From Microbacterium radiodurans (lineage in GTDB: Bacteria > Actinomycetota > Actinomycetes > Actinomycetales > Microbacteriaceae): a stretch of 64,000 bases of DNA. How positions within the stretch are numbered: position 1 is the first letter of the stretch; every line of letters begins with the position of its first letter. Shown here one piece after another: positions 14,822 to 24,256 of the stretch. The position numbers and the translations under genes were made by a program. Where the stretch lies: positions 62,001 to 126,000 of the forward strand of contig NZ_VYRZ01000001.1 in the NCBI RefSeq assembly GCF_008710705.1. The letters are read 5' to 3'. The notes under the pieces are model-generated. The model made no database searches. It saw only the letters and a list, made by a program, of their open reading frames with translations, and was not told where the DNA came from.

Positions 14822-16423
14822 TCAGCGCGACCCGCGCAGTACGAATCGGACGCGCGACCCGGGGCGCGCCTGCCCGAGAAGCGCGAGGGACGGCGGCGGG
14901 ACCACCCCCACGACGGGGTAGCCGCCCGTCACGGGACCGTCGACCCCGAAGACGACCGGGCGCCCTGAGGGCGGCACCTGCACCGACCCCGGCACCATCG
15001 CCTCGCTCGGCAGCTCCTCGGAGCGCGCACGCTCGAGTGTCGGTCCCTCGAGACGGATCCCGACGCGATCGGATGCCGGCGACACCGTCCACTCCGCCTC
15101 GGCGAGCGCCCCGAGTGCCGGCGCCGTGAACCAGTCGGCGCGGGGCCCGAGCAGCAGCGGCACCTCGAGAGGACCGCGCCGGTCGAGCTCGGATCCGTCG
15201 CGCGGGAACCCCCACGGGTGCAGCGGGAGTGCCGGCACCGGGCCGGCCGTCTCGCGGGCCGCCGGCATCCGATCGCCGCTGCGGAGCGGAGCGGGCCCGA
15301 GCCCCGAGAGGGTGTCGGCCGAACGCGACCCGACGGCCCGCGGGGCGTCGAACCCGCCGCGGATGCCGAGATAGGCCCGTGAGCCGCGCAGCGCCCAGCC
15401 GAGCGCGAGCTCGCTGCCGGCCGGCCAGGGGTGGACGACGTACGGATCGAGCGCCCGCCCCGCGATCGTGAGCGGCGTCCAGGCACCCGTCACCACGACC
15501 GTCAGATCGCACTCCGCGACCGCGCGGAACCCGCCCATCGTCACCTCGAGGGCCGCCGCGCCCGCGGCGTTGCCGAGCAGGCGGTTGCCGAGCGCCCATG
15601 CCTGCGGATCGGCGGCGCCGGCGCGGCCCACGCCCTCGGCGGCGCGGCCGGGACGACCGGCATCCTGCACCGTCGCCAAGAGCCCCGGCTCGACGACGCG
15701 GATGCCCTCGGCGACCGGCGCCGTGCGCCGGGCCGCCGCGGCGGCGTCGGACGTCGACGGTGCGGTGCCGGCCGCGGCGCGCGCTTCGGCGCGGACCGGC
15801 GTGAAGCGGACGGAGGTTCCGGGGGTCAGGAGCGCGGGCTCGGCGGCATCCGGGTCGAACAGCGTCGCGCGCGTCGCGCCGATCAGCTGCCACCCGCCGG
15901 GGGTCTCGCGGGGGTAGGCGCCCGCGTACGGACCGGCGAGACCGACCGCGCCCGCGGGGACCCGGGTGCGCGGTACCTCGCGGCGCGGCGCATCGAGGTC
16001 CCACCCCGCGCCGACGAGATAGCCGAAGCCGGGCGCGAACCCCGTGAACGCGACGGACCAGGCCGTGGCGGCGTGCCGCTCGACGAGCGCGTGCGGGCTC
16101 GTCCCGAGCAGGGCGGCCACCTCCGCGAGATCGGCGCCGTCGTAGACCGTGGGCAGAACGGCGGATGCCGCGCGCCGCGTGCTCGAGGCCGGTGCCGTCG
16201 TCGCGGGCTTCCGGAGCCAGGCGCGCAGCCGCGCCGGCGGCAGGACGGCGGGATCGGCGCGGACGAGCACCGTGCGCGCGGCGGGAACGATCTCGACGAC
16301 ACCCGGCGGCGGGTCGGCGCGCAGCCGGTCGTGCAGGGCCATCGCCTCGGCGAGGCCCGCGACCTCGACGAGCACGCCGTCGAGCCCCACCGGCAGCATC
16401 CGCATGGGACGCGCAGCCGTCAC
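14822..16423 (-). CDS. 5-oxoprolinase subunits PxpB and PxpC fused
   Basis: 533 residues. Residues 1 to about 215 are the PxpB (KipI-type) domain with FTGFAPGFGYL near 126-136. Residues from about 241 (RVVEPGLLATVQDAGRPG) are the PxpC (KipA, cyclophilin-like carboxylase) domain with LEVTMGGF and PVTGGYPVVGVV. With PxpA it forms the ATP-dependent enzyme that opens 5-oxoproline (pyroglutamate) to glutamate. PxpB and PxpC are separate genes in E. coli and Bacillus; the fusion is common in actinobacteria. GTG 16423 overlaps the TGA of pxpA (GTGA), indicating coupling. Confidence 0.9.
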   Translation of the reverse strand: MTAARPMRMLPVGLDGVLVEVAGLAEAMALHDRLRADPPPGVVEIVPAARTVLVRADPAVLPPARLRAWLRKPATTAPASSTRRAASAVLPTVYDGADLAEVAALLGTSPHALVERHAATAWSVAFTGFAPGFGYLVGAGWDLDAPRREVPRTRVPAGAVGLAGPYAGAYPRETPGGWQLIGATRATLFDPDAAEPALLTPGTSVRFTPVRAEARAAAGTAPSTSDAAAAARRTAPVAEGIRVVEPGLLATVQDAGRPGRAAEGVGRAGAADPQAWALGNRLLGNAAGAAALEVTMGGFRAVAECDLTVVVTGAWTPLTIAGRALDPYVVHPWPAGSELALGWALRGSRAYLGIRGGFDAPRAVGSRSADTLSGLGPAPLRSGDRMPAARETAGPVPALPLHPWGFPRDGSELDRRGPLEVPLLLGPRADWFTAPALGALAEAEWTVSPASDRVGIRLEGPTLERARSEELPSEAMVPGSVQVPPSGRPVVFGVDGPVTGGYPVVGVVPPPSLALLGQARPGSRVRFVLRGSR

Positions 16424-17166
16424 CACGGGGCCTGCACCGCGATGCCCGCGGCATCGAGCGCAGTCCGGACGGCGCGGGCCATCGCCACGGCGCCCGGCGA
16501 GTCGCCGTGGACGCACAGCGACACCGCGTCGCTGTGCACCTCCTCACCGGTCACGGCGGCGACGGTCCGGTCCGTGCACAGCCGGAGCGCCCGCTCGGCG
16601 ACGGCGGCCGGATCCTCGAGCAGGGCGCCGTGCTCGCCGCGCGGCACCAGTCCCCCGTCGGCGCGATAGCCGCGGTCGAGGAACGCCTCGCGCCGGAACG
16701 GGAGCCCCGCTGCGGTCGACGCGGCCTCGATCTCACCGCCGAGCCCCAGGATCGGAACCGCGCGCCCGAGTCGCGCCGACAGATCGACGACCGCCGCGGC
16801 CACGGCCCGCGCGACCCGCCGGTCGTCGGTCGCGGCGTGATAGAGCGCTCCGTGCGGCTTGACGTAGCGGAGGTCGGCACCGGCGGCGACGAGGGCGGCG
16901 AGCTGGTCGCCGACCTGCTCGCGCAGCTCGTCGGCGGGCACGCTCAGCCGCGCGCGGCCGAACCCGGCGCGGTCGAGGAAGGAGGGGTGCGCCCCGACGG
17001 CGACCCCCGCCGCGGACGCCGCGGCGACGGCATCCCGCATCGACGTCGCGTCTCCCGCGTGACCGCCACAGGCGATCGAGGCGCTCGAGACCACGGCGAA
17101 CATCGCCCGGTCGTCGGCGGTCGGGACGCCGTCGACGGTCTCGCCGAGGTCGGCGTTGAGGTCCAT
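16420..17166 (-). CDS. pxpA: 5-oxoprolinase subunit PxpA (LamB/YcsF family)
   Basis: 248 residues of the LamB/YcsF family, with the hallmark start MDLNADLGE, then SIACGGHAGD, GAHPSFLD, VKPHGALYH and CVHGDSPGAV. It is the substrate-binding subunit of 5-oxoprolinase and first gene of the two-gene operon. TAGCGT (17173-17178) ends exactly 6 bases before the ATG and there is no Shine-Dalgarno, so the mRNA is probably leaderless. Upstream lie two palindromic repeats shared with the divergent ABC gene. Confidence 0.93.
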   Translation of the reverse strand: MDLNADLGETVDGVPTADDRAMFAVVSSASIACGGHAGDATSMRDAVAAASAAGVAVGAHPSFLDRAGFGRARLSVPADELREQVGDQLAALVAAGADLRYVKPHGALYHAATDDRRVARAVAAAVVDLSARLGRAVPILGLGGEIEAASTAAGLPFRREAFLDRGYRADGGLVPRGEHGALLEDPAAVAERALRLCTDRTVAAVTGEEVHSDAVSLCVHGDSPGAVAMARAVRTALDAAGIAVQAPW

Positions 17167-17195
17167 CCCCCCACGCTAGCCCGACCCGCGACCCG

Positions 17196-17258
17196 TTCTC
17201 AGGAGAGGCGGCGCCCATGCCGCAAACCAGCGCTGCGAGCGCCCGCTTCTCCTGAGAA
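17196..17258. repeat. Palindromic repeat family A, copy 1
   Basis: 63 bp with perfect 11-bp ends TTCTCAGGAGA (17196-17206) and TCTCCTGAGAA (17248-17258). The same ends recur at 17362, 49467, 49640 and 56235. It lies between divergent genes, so it is not simply a terminator. Confidence 0.85.
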
Positions 17259-17361
17259 ACGCACCGCCGGAGCCCCCGCGCTGCGCCGGAACCCTGCCCG
17301 GCCCCGTCCGGCCCCCCGGTCAGTCCGCCGGCCGCCCGGTCACCCACCAGATCGGGTCCGA

Positions 17362-17423
17362 TCTCAGGAAATGCCTCGCCCGATGCCGCATCCGACCGCG
17401 GCCGCTCGCCACCCCTCCTGAGA
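17362..17423. repeat. Palindromic repeat family A, copy 2
   Basis: 62 bp with ends TCTCAGGA (17362-17369) and TCCTGAGA (17416-17423). The interior differs from copy 1, but the ends and length match the family. Confidence 0.8.
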
Positions 17424-17594
17424 ACCGCACGCGCTTGCACCGACCGCACGCGCTCGAAACGGCCCGGGCCGGGCCGGCCCGCGGACTGGCCGGACCGGAC
17501 CCGATCGAAGGCGGAGACGACCGCGGCGTTACGGCGAGGTAACGGCTGCGCGTGCGGTCGTGCGCTGCGGCTCGCCGCGCGGCAGGATGGGCGA

Positions 17595-19286
17595 ATGGCA
17601 GATTCCCCCACTCCTCTCCTCCAGGTGCGCGACATGGCCGTCGACTTCCGCACGATCGAGGGTCCGGTCCACGCCGTCGAGGGCGTCGACCTCGAGATCG
17701 CCGCGGGCGAGACGGTCGCGATCGTCGGCGAGTCCGGTTCGGGGAAGTCGACTACGGCGATGGCGGTGATCGGCCTCCTGCCCGGCAACGGCAGGGTGGT
17801 GCGCGGCAGCATCCGCCTCGACGGGCAGGAACTCGTCGGCGCCCCCGAGAGCACGCTGCGCCGCATCCGCGGCGGGGCGATCGGCCTCGTGCCGCAGGAC
17901 CCGATGTCCAATCTCAACCCGGTGTCGAAGATCGGCACCCAGGTCGCCGAGACGCTGCTCGCGCACGGGCACGCGACCGCGAAGGACGTCGACCGCAAGG
18001 TCATCGAGACCCTCGCCGCCGCCGGGCTTCCCGACGCCGAGGCCCGCGCCAAGCAGTATCCGCACGAGTTCTCGGGCGGGATGCGGCAGCGCGCCCTCAT
18101 CGCGATCGGACTCGCCTGCAACCCGCGACTGCTCATCGCCGACGAGCCCACGAGCGCGCTCGATGTCACGGTGCAGAAGACGATCCTCGATCAGCTCGGC
18201 CGGATGACCGGCGAGCTCGGCACCTCGGTGCTCCTCATCACCCACGACCTCGGGCTCGCCGCCGAACGCGCCGCGCGCGTCGTCGTCATGCACCGCGGCC
18301 GCATCGTCGAGCAGGGCCCCGCGCGGCAGATCCTCGAGGACCCGCAGCAGCCCTACACGCAGGCGCTCGTGAAGGCGGCGCCCTCGGTCGCGGCCGTGCG
18401 GCTGCGCCCCGAGGCGTACCGGAGCGTCGCGCCCGCAGCATCCGGCTTCGAGGCCCGGAACGACAGCGCCGCGGCCCGAGGGAACAGCGCCGCGGCCCGA
18501 GACAACATCGTCGAGATCGAGAACCTGACGAAGCTTTACAAGATCCGCGGCAGGAAGGACGACTTCGCCGCCGTGAGCGACGTCTCACTCGCCATCCCGC
18601 GTGGTGAGACCGTCGCGATCGTGGGCGAGTCGGGCTCGGGCAAGACGACCACGGCACGGATGCTGCTGAAGGTCGTCGAGCCGACGTCGGGGACGATCCG
18701 CTACGAGGGGCAGGACGTCACGGGGCTGAAGGGCGCCGCGCTGCGGGAGTTCCGGCAGAAGGTGCAGCCGATCTTCCAGGACCCCTACTCCTCGCTCAAT
18801 CCGATGTTCACGATCGAGCGCATCGTCACGGAGCCGCTCGATTTCTACAAGCGCGGCTCGTCCAAGGATCGCGCGGCCCGCGTGCGCAAGCTGCTCGACG
18901 ACGTGGCCCTGCCGCAGACGATGCTGCGCCGCTACCCCTCGGAGCTGTCGGGCGGCCAGCGACAGCGCGTCGCGATCGCCCGCGCGCTCGCCCTGAATCC
19001 CGAGCTCATCGTCTGCGACGAGCCGGTGTCGGCTCTCGACGTGCTCGTGCAGGACCAGATCCTGACCCTGCTGCGCGACCTGCAGGACGAGTACGGGCTC
19101 AGCTACCTGTTCATCTCGCACGACCTCGCCGTCGTCCGCCTCATCTCGGACTACGTCTGCGTCATGAAGGACGGCGCCCTGGTGGAGGCGGCATCCAGCG
19201 AGGAGATCTTCACGAACCCCCGCGATCCGTACACGCGGAACCTGCTCGCCGCCATCCCCGGCAACGAGCTCGACATCGCATCCTGA
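17595..19286 (+). CDS. Peptide ABC transporter, two ATPase domains fused (DppD-DppF type)
   Basis: 563 residues containing two complete ABC ATPase domains. The first has [19 protein letters not shown] and [12 protein letters not shown]. The second has [26 protein letters not shown] and [12 protein letters not shown]. These drive an oligopeptide or dipeptide importer. A linker near residues 285-305 contains a short repeat ([16 protein letters not shown]). The gene converges on the dppA-dppB-dppC operon and is its obvious partner, though on the opposite strand. CAGGAT (17583-17588) ends 6 bases before the ATG with no Shine-Dalgarno, so it is probably leaderless. Confidence 0.93.
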   Translation: MADSPTPLLQVRDMAVDFRTIEGPVHAVEGVDLEIAAGETVAIVGESGSGKSTTAMAVIGLLPGNGRVVRGSIRLDGQELVGAPESTLRRIRGGAIGLVPQDPMSNLNPVSKIGTQVAETLLAHGHATAKDVDRKVIETLAAAGLPDAEARAKQYPHEFSGGMRQRALIAIGLACNPRLLIADEPTSALDVTVQKTILDQLGRMTGELGTSVLLITHDLGLAAERAARVVVMHRGRIVEQGPARQILEDPQQPYTQALVKAAPSVAAVRLRPEAYRSVAPAASGFEARNDSAAARGNSAAARDNIVEIENLTKLYKIRGRKDDFAAVSDVSLAIPRGETVAIVGESGSGKTTTARMLLKVVEPTSGTIRYEGQDVTGLKGAALREFRQKVQPIFQDPYSSLNPMFTIERIVTEPLDFYKRGSSKDRAARVRKLLDDVALPQTMLRRYPSELSGGQRQRVAIARALALNPELIVCDEPVSALDVLVQDQILTLLRDLQDEYGLSYLFISHDLAVVRLISDYVCVMKDGALVEAASSEEIFTNPRDPYTRNLLAAIPGNELDIAS

Positions 19287-19300
19287 GGGGCGGGTCCGAC

Positions 19301-19385
19301 GATACGTTCGTCGGATCGGTGGGGCTGGCGTGGCCTCCGAAGCCCGGTGAGGCGACACCAGCACCGCCGGTCCTGCAGCCGTATC
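19301..19385. repeat. Palindromic repeat family B, copy 1 (85 bp)
   Basis: Exactly 85 bp, bounded by GATACG and CGTATC, with long imperfect inverted arms (GATACGTTCGTCGGATCGG against CAGCCGTATC). It lies between convergent genes. Its reverse complement aligns end to end with the 85-bp copy at 32138-32222. Confidence 0.85.
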
Positions 19386-19427
19386 GCCCACTGCCCGCGA
19401 CGGCTCGCAACGGGGCGTGACGGTGGG

Positions 19428-20381
19428 TCAGCGAGCGCGGGTGCGGGGGTCCATCGCCTCGCGGAGGGACTCGCCGAGCAGCGTGAATCCGAGCGCGGTG
19501 ATCATGATGCAGATGCCCGGGAAGAACGCGAGCCACGGCGCGATCGCCAGCTCGTTCTGCGCGTAGGTCAGCATCCGGCCCCACTCGGCCGTCGCCGCGC
19601 CGCCGCCGCCGAGGCCCAGGAACGACAGCGCAGCGGCGTCGATGACGGCCGTCGCGAGCGTCAGCGTGCCCTGGACGATGACGGGTCCGAGGCTGTTGGG
19701 CAGCACGTGGCTCATCGTGATCGTGCCGCGACCGAGACCGAGCGTCTGGGCCGACAGGATGTAGTCGGCGCTGCGCTGCTGCAGCATCGACGCCCGCAGC
19801 AGTCGCGCGAAGATCGGCACCTGCGAGGCTCCGATCGCGATCATGATCGCCAGCTGCGACTGCCCGAGGATGGCCGCGATCGACACCGCCAGCAGGAGGT
19901 TCGGCACCGAGAGCAGGATGTCGACGAAACGCATGACGACGGTGTCGACCCATCCGCCGAACATGCCGGCGAGAAGGCCCAGCAGCATGCCGCCGACGAG
20001 CCCGAACGCGGTCGAGATCACGCCGATCAGGAGCGACGCCCGCGCACCCCAGATGAGCTTCGACAGCACGTCGCCGCCGAAGCGGTCGAGTCCGAGCGGG
20101 AACCCGGGGATCTCGCCGGGTCCCGGGATGTTCGTCGGGGTGACCTCGCGTGCGCCCGGCAGCGCGGTCTCGGCGTAGGGGGCGAGCCACGGCGCGAGGA
20201 TCGCGACGAGCAGGAAGAGCGCGACGATCGCCGCGCCGACCCAGGCGACGGGACTACGGCGCAGCCGGACGAAGACGTCGCGCCAGAAGCCGCCGCCGGT
20301 GCGGGCCTCGAGCACCTCGTGTTCGGCGGCCGCTGTCGCGGGTCCTCCGCCGGGGGCAGGGGGGAGTGCGTTGGTGCTCAC
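19428..20381 (-). CDS. dppC: Peptide ABC transporter permease, DppC type
   Basis: 317 residues with an N-terminal anchor (SPVAWVGAAIVALFLLVAIL), then a periplasmic loop and the permease domain carrying the EAA-like loop ASMLQQRSADYILSAQTLGL. It pairs with DppB to form the channel of a dipeptide/oligopeptide importer. GTG 20381 overlaps the TGA of dppB (GTGA), so translation is coupled. Substrate cannot be told from sequence. Confidence 0.92.
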   Translation of the reverse strand: MSTNALPPAPGGGPATAAAEHEVLEARTGGGFWRDVFVRLRRSPVAWVGAAIVALFLLVAILAPWLAPYAETALPGAREVTPTNIPGPGEIPGFPLGLDRFGGDVLSKLIWGARASLLIGVISTAFGLVGGMLLGLLAGMFGGWVDTVVMRFVDILLSVPNLLLAVSIAAILGQSQLAIMIAIGASQVPIFARLLRASMLQQRSADYILSAQTLGLGRGTITMSHVLPNSLGPVIVQGTLTLATAVIDAAALSFLGLGGGGAATAEWGRMLTYAQNELAIAPWLAFFPGICIMITALGFTLLGESLREAMDPRTRAR

Positions 20382-21382
20382 GACACCCTCACTCTCGGGT
20401 CGATGAGGCTGTAGGACACGTCGACGATCAGATTGATGAGCGCGTAGATGATCGCGATGAAGATGATGAAGCCCTGCAGGACGGGGAAGTCTCGCCCCTC
20501 GATCGCGCGCGCGAGGAAGGAGCCGATGCCCGGGAAGGCGAAGACGGTCTCGGTCAGGATCGCCCCGGCCAGGAGGAGCCCGACCTGCAGGCCGACGGTG
20601 GTCGCGACCGGCAGCATGGCGTTCCGGAGGATGAAGCGGCCCCGCAGCGTCCGCCGCGCGATGCCCTTGGAGCGTCCGGTGCGCACGTAGTCGGAGTTCT
20701 GCACCTCGAGCACCGACGCGCGCGTGATGCGCACGATGATCGCGAGCGGGATGGTGCCGAGGGCGAGCGCGGGCAGGACGAGGTGGAGCACGGCATCCCA
20801 CGCGGCGTCGAACTCGCCGGTGATCAGCCCGTCGAGGACGTAGAAGTTCGTGTAGTGCGTCGCGTCGATGCGCGGGTTCTGACGCCCGTCCGAGGGCAGC
20901 CAGCCGAGCTGGACGGCGAAGACGTACTTCAGCATGAAGGCCAGGAAGAAGACCGGGATCGTGACGCCGACGAGGCTCAGCACGACCGCGAGGTGATCGC
21001 TGATGCGGCCGTGGTGGCGCGCGGCGAGGTAGCCGAGCGGGATGCCGATGCCCACGGCGAAGATGAGCGCCGCCACCGACAGCTCGATCGTGGCGGGGAA
21101 GCGACGCAGGAACTCCTCGACGACCGGGCGACCGGTCTCGATCGAGGACCCGAAATCACCGGTGAGGAGTCGCCCCATGTAGGTGACGTACTGCTCGAGG
21201 AGCGGGCGATTGAATCCGTAGAGCTCGTTGATCCGCTCGATGGCGGCGGGGGTCGCCTTCTCGCCGAGGAGGGCGACGGCGGGTCCGCCGGGGAGGGCGC
21301 GGACCCAGAGGAAGAGGAGGATGCTCAGCCCCAGCAGGGTGGGGATGAGCAGCAGCAGCCGATGGCCGATGGTTCGCAGCAA
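20378..21382 (-). CDS. dppB: Peptide ABC transporter permease, DppB type
   Basis: 334 residues from TTG (LRTIGHRLLLLIPTLLGLS), a typical DppB N-terminus with RALPGGPA, then five further membrane segments and the EAA-like loop ITRASVLEVQNSDYVRTGRS. It is preceded by a strong hairpin (21409-21442) that probably lowers its expression relative to dppA, and followed with overlap by dppC. The Shine-Dalgarno is weak. Confidence 0.92.
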   Translation of the reverse strand: MLRTIGHRLLLLIPTLLGLSILLFLWVRALPGGPAVALLGEKATPAAIERINELYGFNRPLLEQYVTYMGRLLTGDFGSSIETGRPVVEEFLRRFPATIELSVAALIFAVGIGIPLGYLAARHHGRISDHLAVVLSLVGVTIPVFFLAFMLKYVFAVQLGWLPSDGRQNPRIDATHYTNFYVLDGLITGEFDAAWDAVLHLVLPALALGTIPLAIIVRITRASVLEVQNSDYVRTGRSKGIARRTLRGRFILRNAMLPVATTVGLQVGLLLAGAILTETVFAFPGIGSFLARAIEGRDFPVLQGFIIFIAIIYALINLIVDVSYSLIDPRVRVS

Positions 21383-21408
21383 CGCCGAGTCTTTCGGTCG
21401 GGGGAAAC

Positions 21409-21442
21409 GGGGCGGGCTCGCGCTGAGCGCGCAGCCCGCCCC
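21409..21442 (-). terminator. Intra-operon hairpin between dppA and dppB
   Basis: A perfect 10-bp stem (GGGGCGGGCT with AGCCCGCCCC) whose loop can pair further. It sits between the binding-protein gene and the permease genes, the usual place for a partial terminator or RNA-stabilising structure that makes the binding protein more abundant than the channel. Confidence 0.7.
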
Positions 21443-21465
21443 GCGGACGGATCAGCGGCGGGGTG

Positions 21466-23139
21466 TCACTCGGTCAGGACGATGTCGGTGAAGACCTCGT
21501 CGTTGACCGGGCTGGCCGGGTAGCTCTGCACGCGTGGCGAGAACGCCAGCGTGGGAGCGGGGTGGGCCAGCGGGACGCCGGGGATGAACTCCGCGACCTG
21601 CTCGTTGATCTGCTCGTACAGCGCGGTCTGCTCGTCGAGGTTCGGGACCCCGCGCGCGGCGTTCAGCGCGGCGAACAGCTCCGGGTTGTCGAAGCCCCAC
21701 TCGGCGGACTGCGCTCCGAAGAACACGCCGACGAAGTTGTCGGTGTCGTTGTAGTCGCCGGTCCAGCCGAGCAGGTGGATGCCGTGGTTCGGCGTTCCGG
21801 TGATCTTGTCGAGGTAGTCGGGGCTCCAGGCATCCGTCTCGGCGTTCAGCTGCACGCCGGCCTCGCTCAGCTGGGTCGAGATGACCGTGGCGATCTGCTC
21901 GGGGTCCGGCATGTAGGGGCGCGACACGTTGACCGGGTAGTTGAAGGTCAGCGTCAGCGGGTTCGCCTCGGTGTACCCGGCCTCGGCCAGCAGCGCCTTC
22001 GCCTGCTCGGGGTCGTACTCGTAGGTGGTGACGTCGGCGTTCCAGCCGTTGACGGTGTCGGGCATGAACTGCGTCGCCACCTCGGTGCCCTCGGGGAGGA
22101 CCTGGGAGATGAGCGCCTCCTTGTCGATCGCGTGCGACAGCGCCTGACGGACGCGGACGTCCTGCAGCTCGGGCTGGGCCTGGTTGAACGCGAGGTAGAG
22201 GATCGTGAAGGGGGGCCGCGAGACCATCGTGAAGCCGGCGTCCTCGAGGGCGCCGGTGTCGGCGGGGCCGACGAGGTCGTATCCGTCGATCGAGCCGGCC
22301 TCGAGCGCCTGACGACGTGCCGTGGGCTCGGCGATCACGCGGAAGATGATCTTGTTCACCTGACCCGACTCGCCCCAGTAGTCGTCGTAGGCCGAGAGCG
22401 TCAGCTCCTCGCCCGGCGACCACTCGTCGAACTTGTACGGACCGGTGCCGGTCGGGTGTCCCGAGCCGTACTCCGACAGCGAGGGCGCCTCCTCGGTGCC
22501 GCCGATCTCGTCGGCACCGTACTCCTCGAGGGCCGTGGGGCTCTGCATCGCGAAGGCGGGCAGCGACAGCGCCGGGATGAAGCCGGCGAAGGGCTGCTTG
22601 AGCTGGATGGTCGCCTCGTAGTCGCTGTCGGCGGTGCACGAGTCGAACACGGCGGTGTCGGGCGTCTCGACGTATCCGCGGAAGAGCTTGCCGTAGTAGT
22701 ACGACAGCGCCTCGCTCGCGGCGAGGCCGGTCCAGTTGTACCAGCGGTCGAAGTTCGCGCAGACGGCCTCGGCGTTGAAGGGGGTGCCGTCGTGGAAGGT
22801 CACGTCCTCCTTCAACTGGAACGTGTGGGTGAGTCCGTCGTCCGAGGACTCCCAGTCCTCGGCCAGCAGCGGCGCGGGGTCGGCCGTGCCGGGCTCGGTG
22901 CCCACGAGTCCCTCGAAGATCTGACGTGAGACGCGGAAGGTCTCGCCGTCCTGGGCGAAGGCGGGGTCGAGGCTGGCCGGGTCGGCGGATGCCGCGAACA
23001 CGAACGTGCCGTCGACGTCGGCCGCAGCATCCGAGCCGCCGCCGCTGTCGCGCTGGCTCGTGCACGCCGAGAGCGCGAGGGCGCCGATGGCGACCGCCGC
23101 GACGCCCGCGAGCGCGCGCTTCCGAGATCTGGAGAGCAT
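21466..23139 (-). CDS. dppA: Peptide ABC transporter substrate-binding lipoprotein
   Basis: 557 residues of solute-binding family 5. The N-terminus has a lipoprotein signal with lipobox ALSAC (Cys about 26), followed by DGTFVFAASADPASLDPAF. The family signature region FHDGTPFNAEAVCANFDRW and the typical C-terminal VPLAHPAPTLAFSP are present. It captures peptides outside the membrane for DppBC. First gene of dppA-dppB-dppC, with a promoter in the gap upstream. Confidence 0.92.
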   Translation of the reverse strand: MLSRSRKRALAGVAAVAIGALALSACTSQRDSGGGSDAAADVDGTFVFAASADPASLDPAFAQDGETFRVSRQIFEGLVGTEPGTADPAPLLAEDWESSDDGLTHTFQLKEDVTFHDGTPFNAEAVCANFDRWYNWTGLAASEALSYYYGKLFRGYVETPDTAVFDSCTADSDYEATIQLKQPFAGFIPALSLPAFAMQSPTALEEYGADEIGGTEEAPSLSEYGSGHPTGTGPYKFDEWSPGEELTLSAYDDYWGESGQVNKIIFRVIAEPTARRQALEAGSIDGYDLVGPADTGALEDAGFTMVSRPPFTILYLAFNQAQPELQDVRVRQALSHAIDKEALISQVLPEGTEVATQFMPDTVNGWNADVTTYEYDPEQAKALLAEAGYTEANPLTLTFNYPVNVSRPYMPDPEQIATVISTQLSEAGVQLNAETDAWSPDYLDKITGTPNHGIHLLGWTGDYNDTDNFVGVFFGAQSAEWGFDNPELFAALNAARGVPNLDEQTALYEQINEQVAEFIPGVPLAHPAPTLAFSPRVQSYPASPVNDEVFTDIVLTE

Positions 23140-23205
23140 GGGTGTGGCCCTTTCTAGGCGATTCGGGGCAGGCCGGCGTCGGCACGCTCCGAGGTAATGG
23201 GTTCG

Positions 23206-23235
23206 AATTTATCCGGGAGTTCACAGCGAAGTCAT
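23206..23235 (-). promoter_or_regulatory. Probable promoter of the dpp operon
   Basis: On the minus strand ATGACT (23230-23235) and TAAATT (23206-23211) are separated by 18 bases in the most AT-rich part of the gap. The match to consensus is moderate. Confidence 0.45.
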
Positions 23236-23313
23236 TACATCTGTGTCTCGATCGTGTTTCGGCTGCGCGGATCGGCTCGTCGGGCCGGCGTTCGTCGGCA
23301 CTAGCGTTGAGCC

Positions 23314-24177
23314 GTGGCACGAGCGCGCATCGACGAACCCGCCCCGCAGGTGCGCCTGTCCGACGGAACCCTCGCGCGTGTCGTGCCGAGCGGCTTCGCC
23401 TCGGGCTACGAGCTCGACGTCGACGGCACGCCGCAGTCGCACGTCGACCTCGACGACCCGACGCACCTGCACTTCGAGTACATCGCCCGGATGGCCGCGG
23501 TCATCGATCGACTCCGGATGCCGGGACAGCCGCTCACGGCCGTGCACCTGGGCGCGGGCGCCCTGACCCTGCCCCGCTACATCGCGCACACCCGTCCCGG
23601 CTCGCGGCAGCAGGTGATCGAGCTGGAGCAGCCGCTCGTCGACCTCGTGCGCGAGCACCTGCCGCTGCCGCGCGACGCGCAGGTGCGGGTGCGAATCGGC
23701 GACGCCCGCACCGTCGCCGAGAAGCTGCCGCCGGGGCTCGTCGGGTCGGTGGATCTCGTCGTCTCGGACGTGTTCGCCGGCGCCCAGACCCCGGCCCACC
23801 TCACGACCGTGGAGTACTACCGCGTGCTCGCCGGACTCCTCGCCCCCGACGGCGTGCTGCTCGTCAACGTCGCCGACGGCGCCGGCCTGGCCTTCGCACG
23901 ACGCCAGGTCGCGACGGTGCGGGCCGTCCTGTCCGAGGTGCTGCTGCTCGCCGAGGTGCAGCTGCTGAAGGGACGCCGCTTCGGCAACATCGTCATCGCC
24001 GCCTCCGCGGCACCGCTGCCGGCGGAGTGGCTGCCGCGCCTCATGGCGGCGGGGCCCTTCCCCGCGAAGGTCGCGCAGGGCGCCGAGATCGACGAGTTCG
24101 CGCGCGGCGCGCGGGTGTCGACGGATGCCGACGCCACCCCGTCGCCGAAGCCGGCGGCATCCGTCTTCGAACGCTGA
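23314..24177 (+). CDS. Spermidine-synthase-like methyltransferase-fold protein
   Basis: 287 residues from GTG. The core has the Rossmann pattern of the polyamine synthase/SAM-methyltransferase superfamily: VHLGAGALTLPRYIA (the GxGxxxLPR motif of many fused or orphan spermidine synthase-like proteins), VIELEQPLVDLVREH, IGDARTVAEKL and VDLVVSDVFAGAQTP. A true polyamine role is unproven. TAGCGT (23302-23307) ends 6 bases before the GTG, a leaderless-type start. It is divergent from dppA and followed by the TPR gene. Confidence 0.8.
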   Translation: MARARIDEPAPQVRLSDGTLARVVPSGFASGYELDVDGTPQSHVDLDDPTHLHFEYIARMAAVIDRLRMPGQPLTAVHLGAGALTLPRYIAHTRPGSRQQVIELEQPLVDLVREHLPLPRDAQVRVRIGDARTVAEKLPPGLVGSVDLVVSDVFAGAQTPAHLTTVEYYRVLAGLLAPDGVLLVNVADGAGLAFARRQVATVRAVLSEVLLLAEVQLLKGRRFGNIVIAASAAPLPAEWLPRLMAAGPFPAKVAQGAEIDEFARGARVSTDADATPSPKPAASVFER

Positions 24178-24256
24178 CCGGCGCGGCGATGCCGCCAACG
24201 CGCCCGGTTCGGGTGAGACTGGGAAGCACCGTTACCGGACGCGGAAGGGGACGACG

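Larger units (their letters stand above)
17167..17594. other. 428-base gap between divergent genes
   Basis: It holds the -10-like signal of pxpA at the left edge, two family A palindromes (17196-17258 and 17362-17423), a very GC-rich stretch without reading-frame character, and the CAGGAT element of the ABC ATPase gene at the right edge (17583-17588). No RNA gene or small CDS is supported. Confidence 0.6.
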
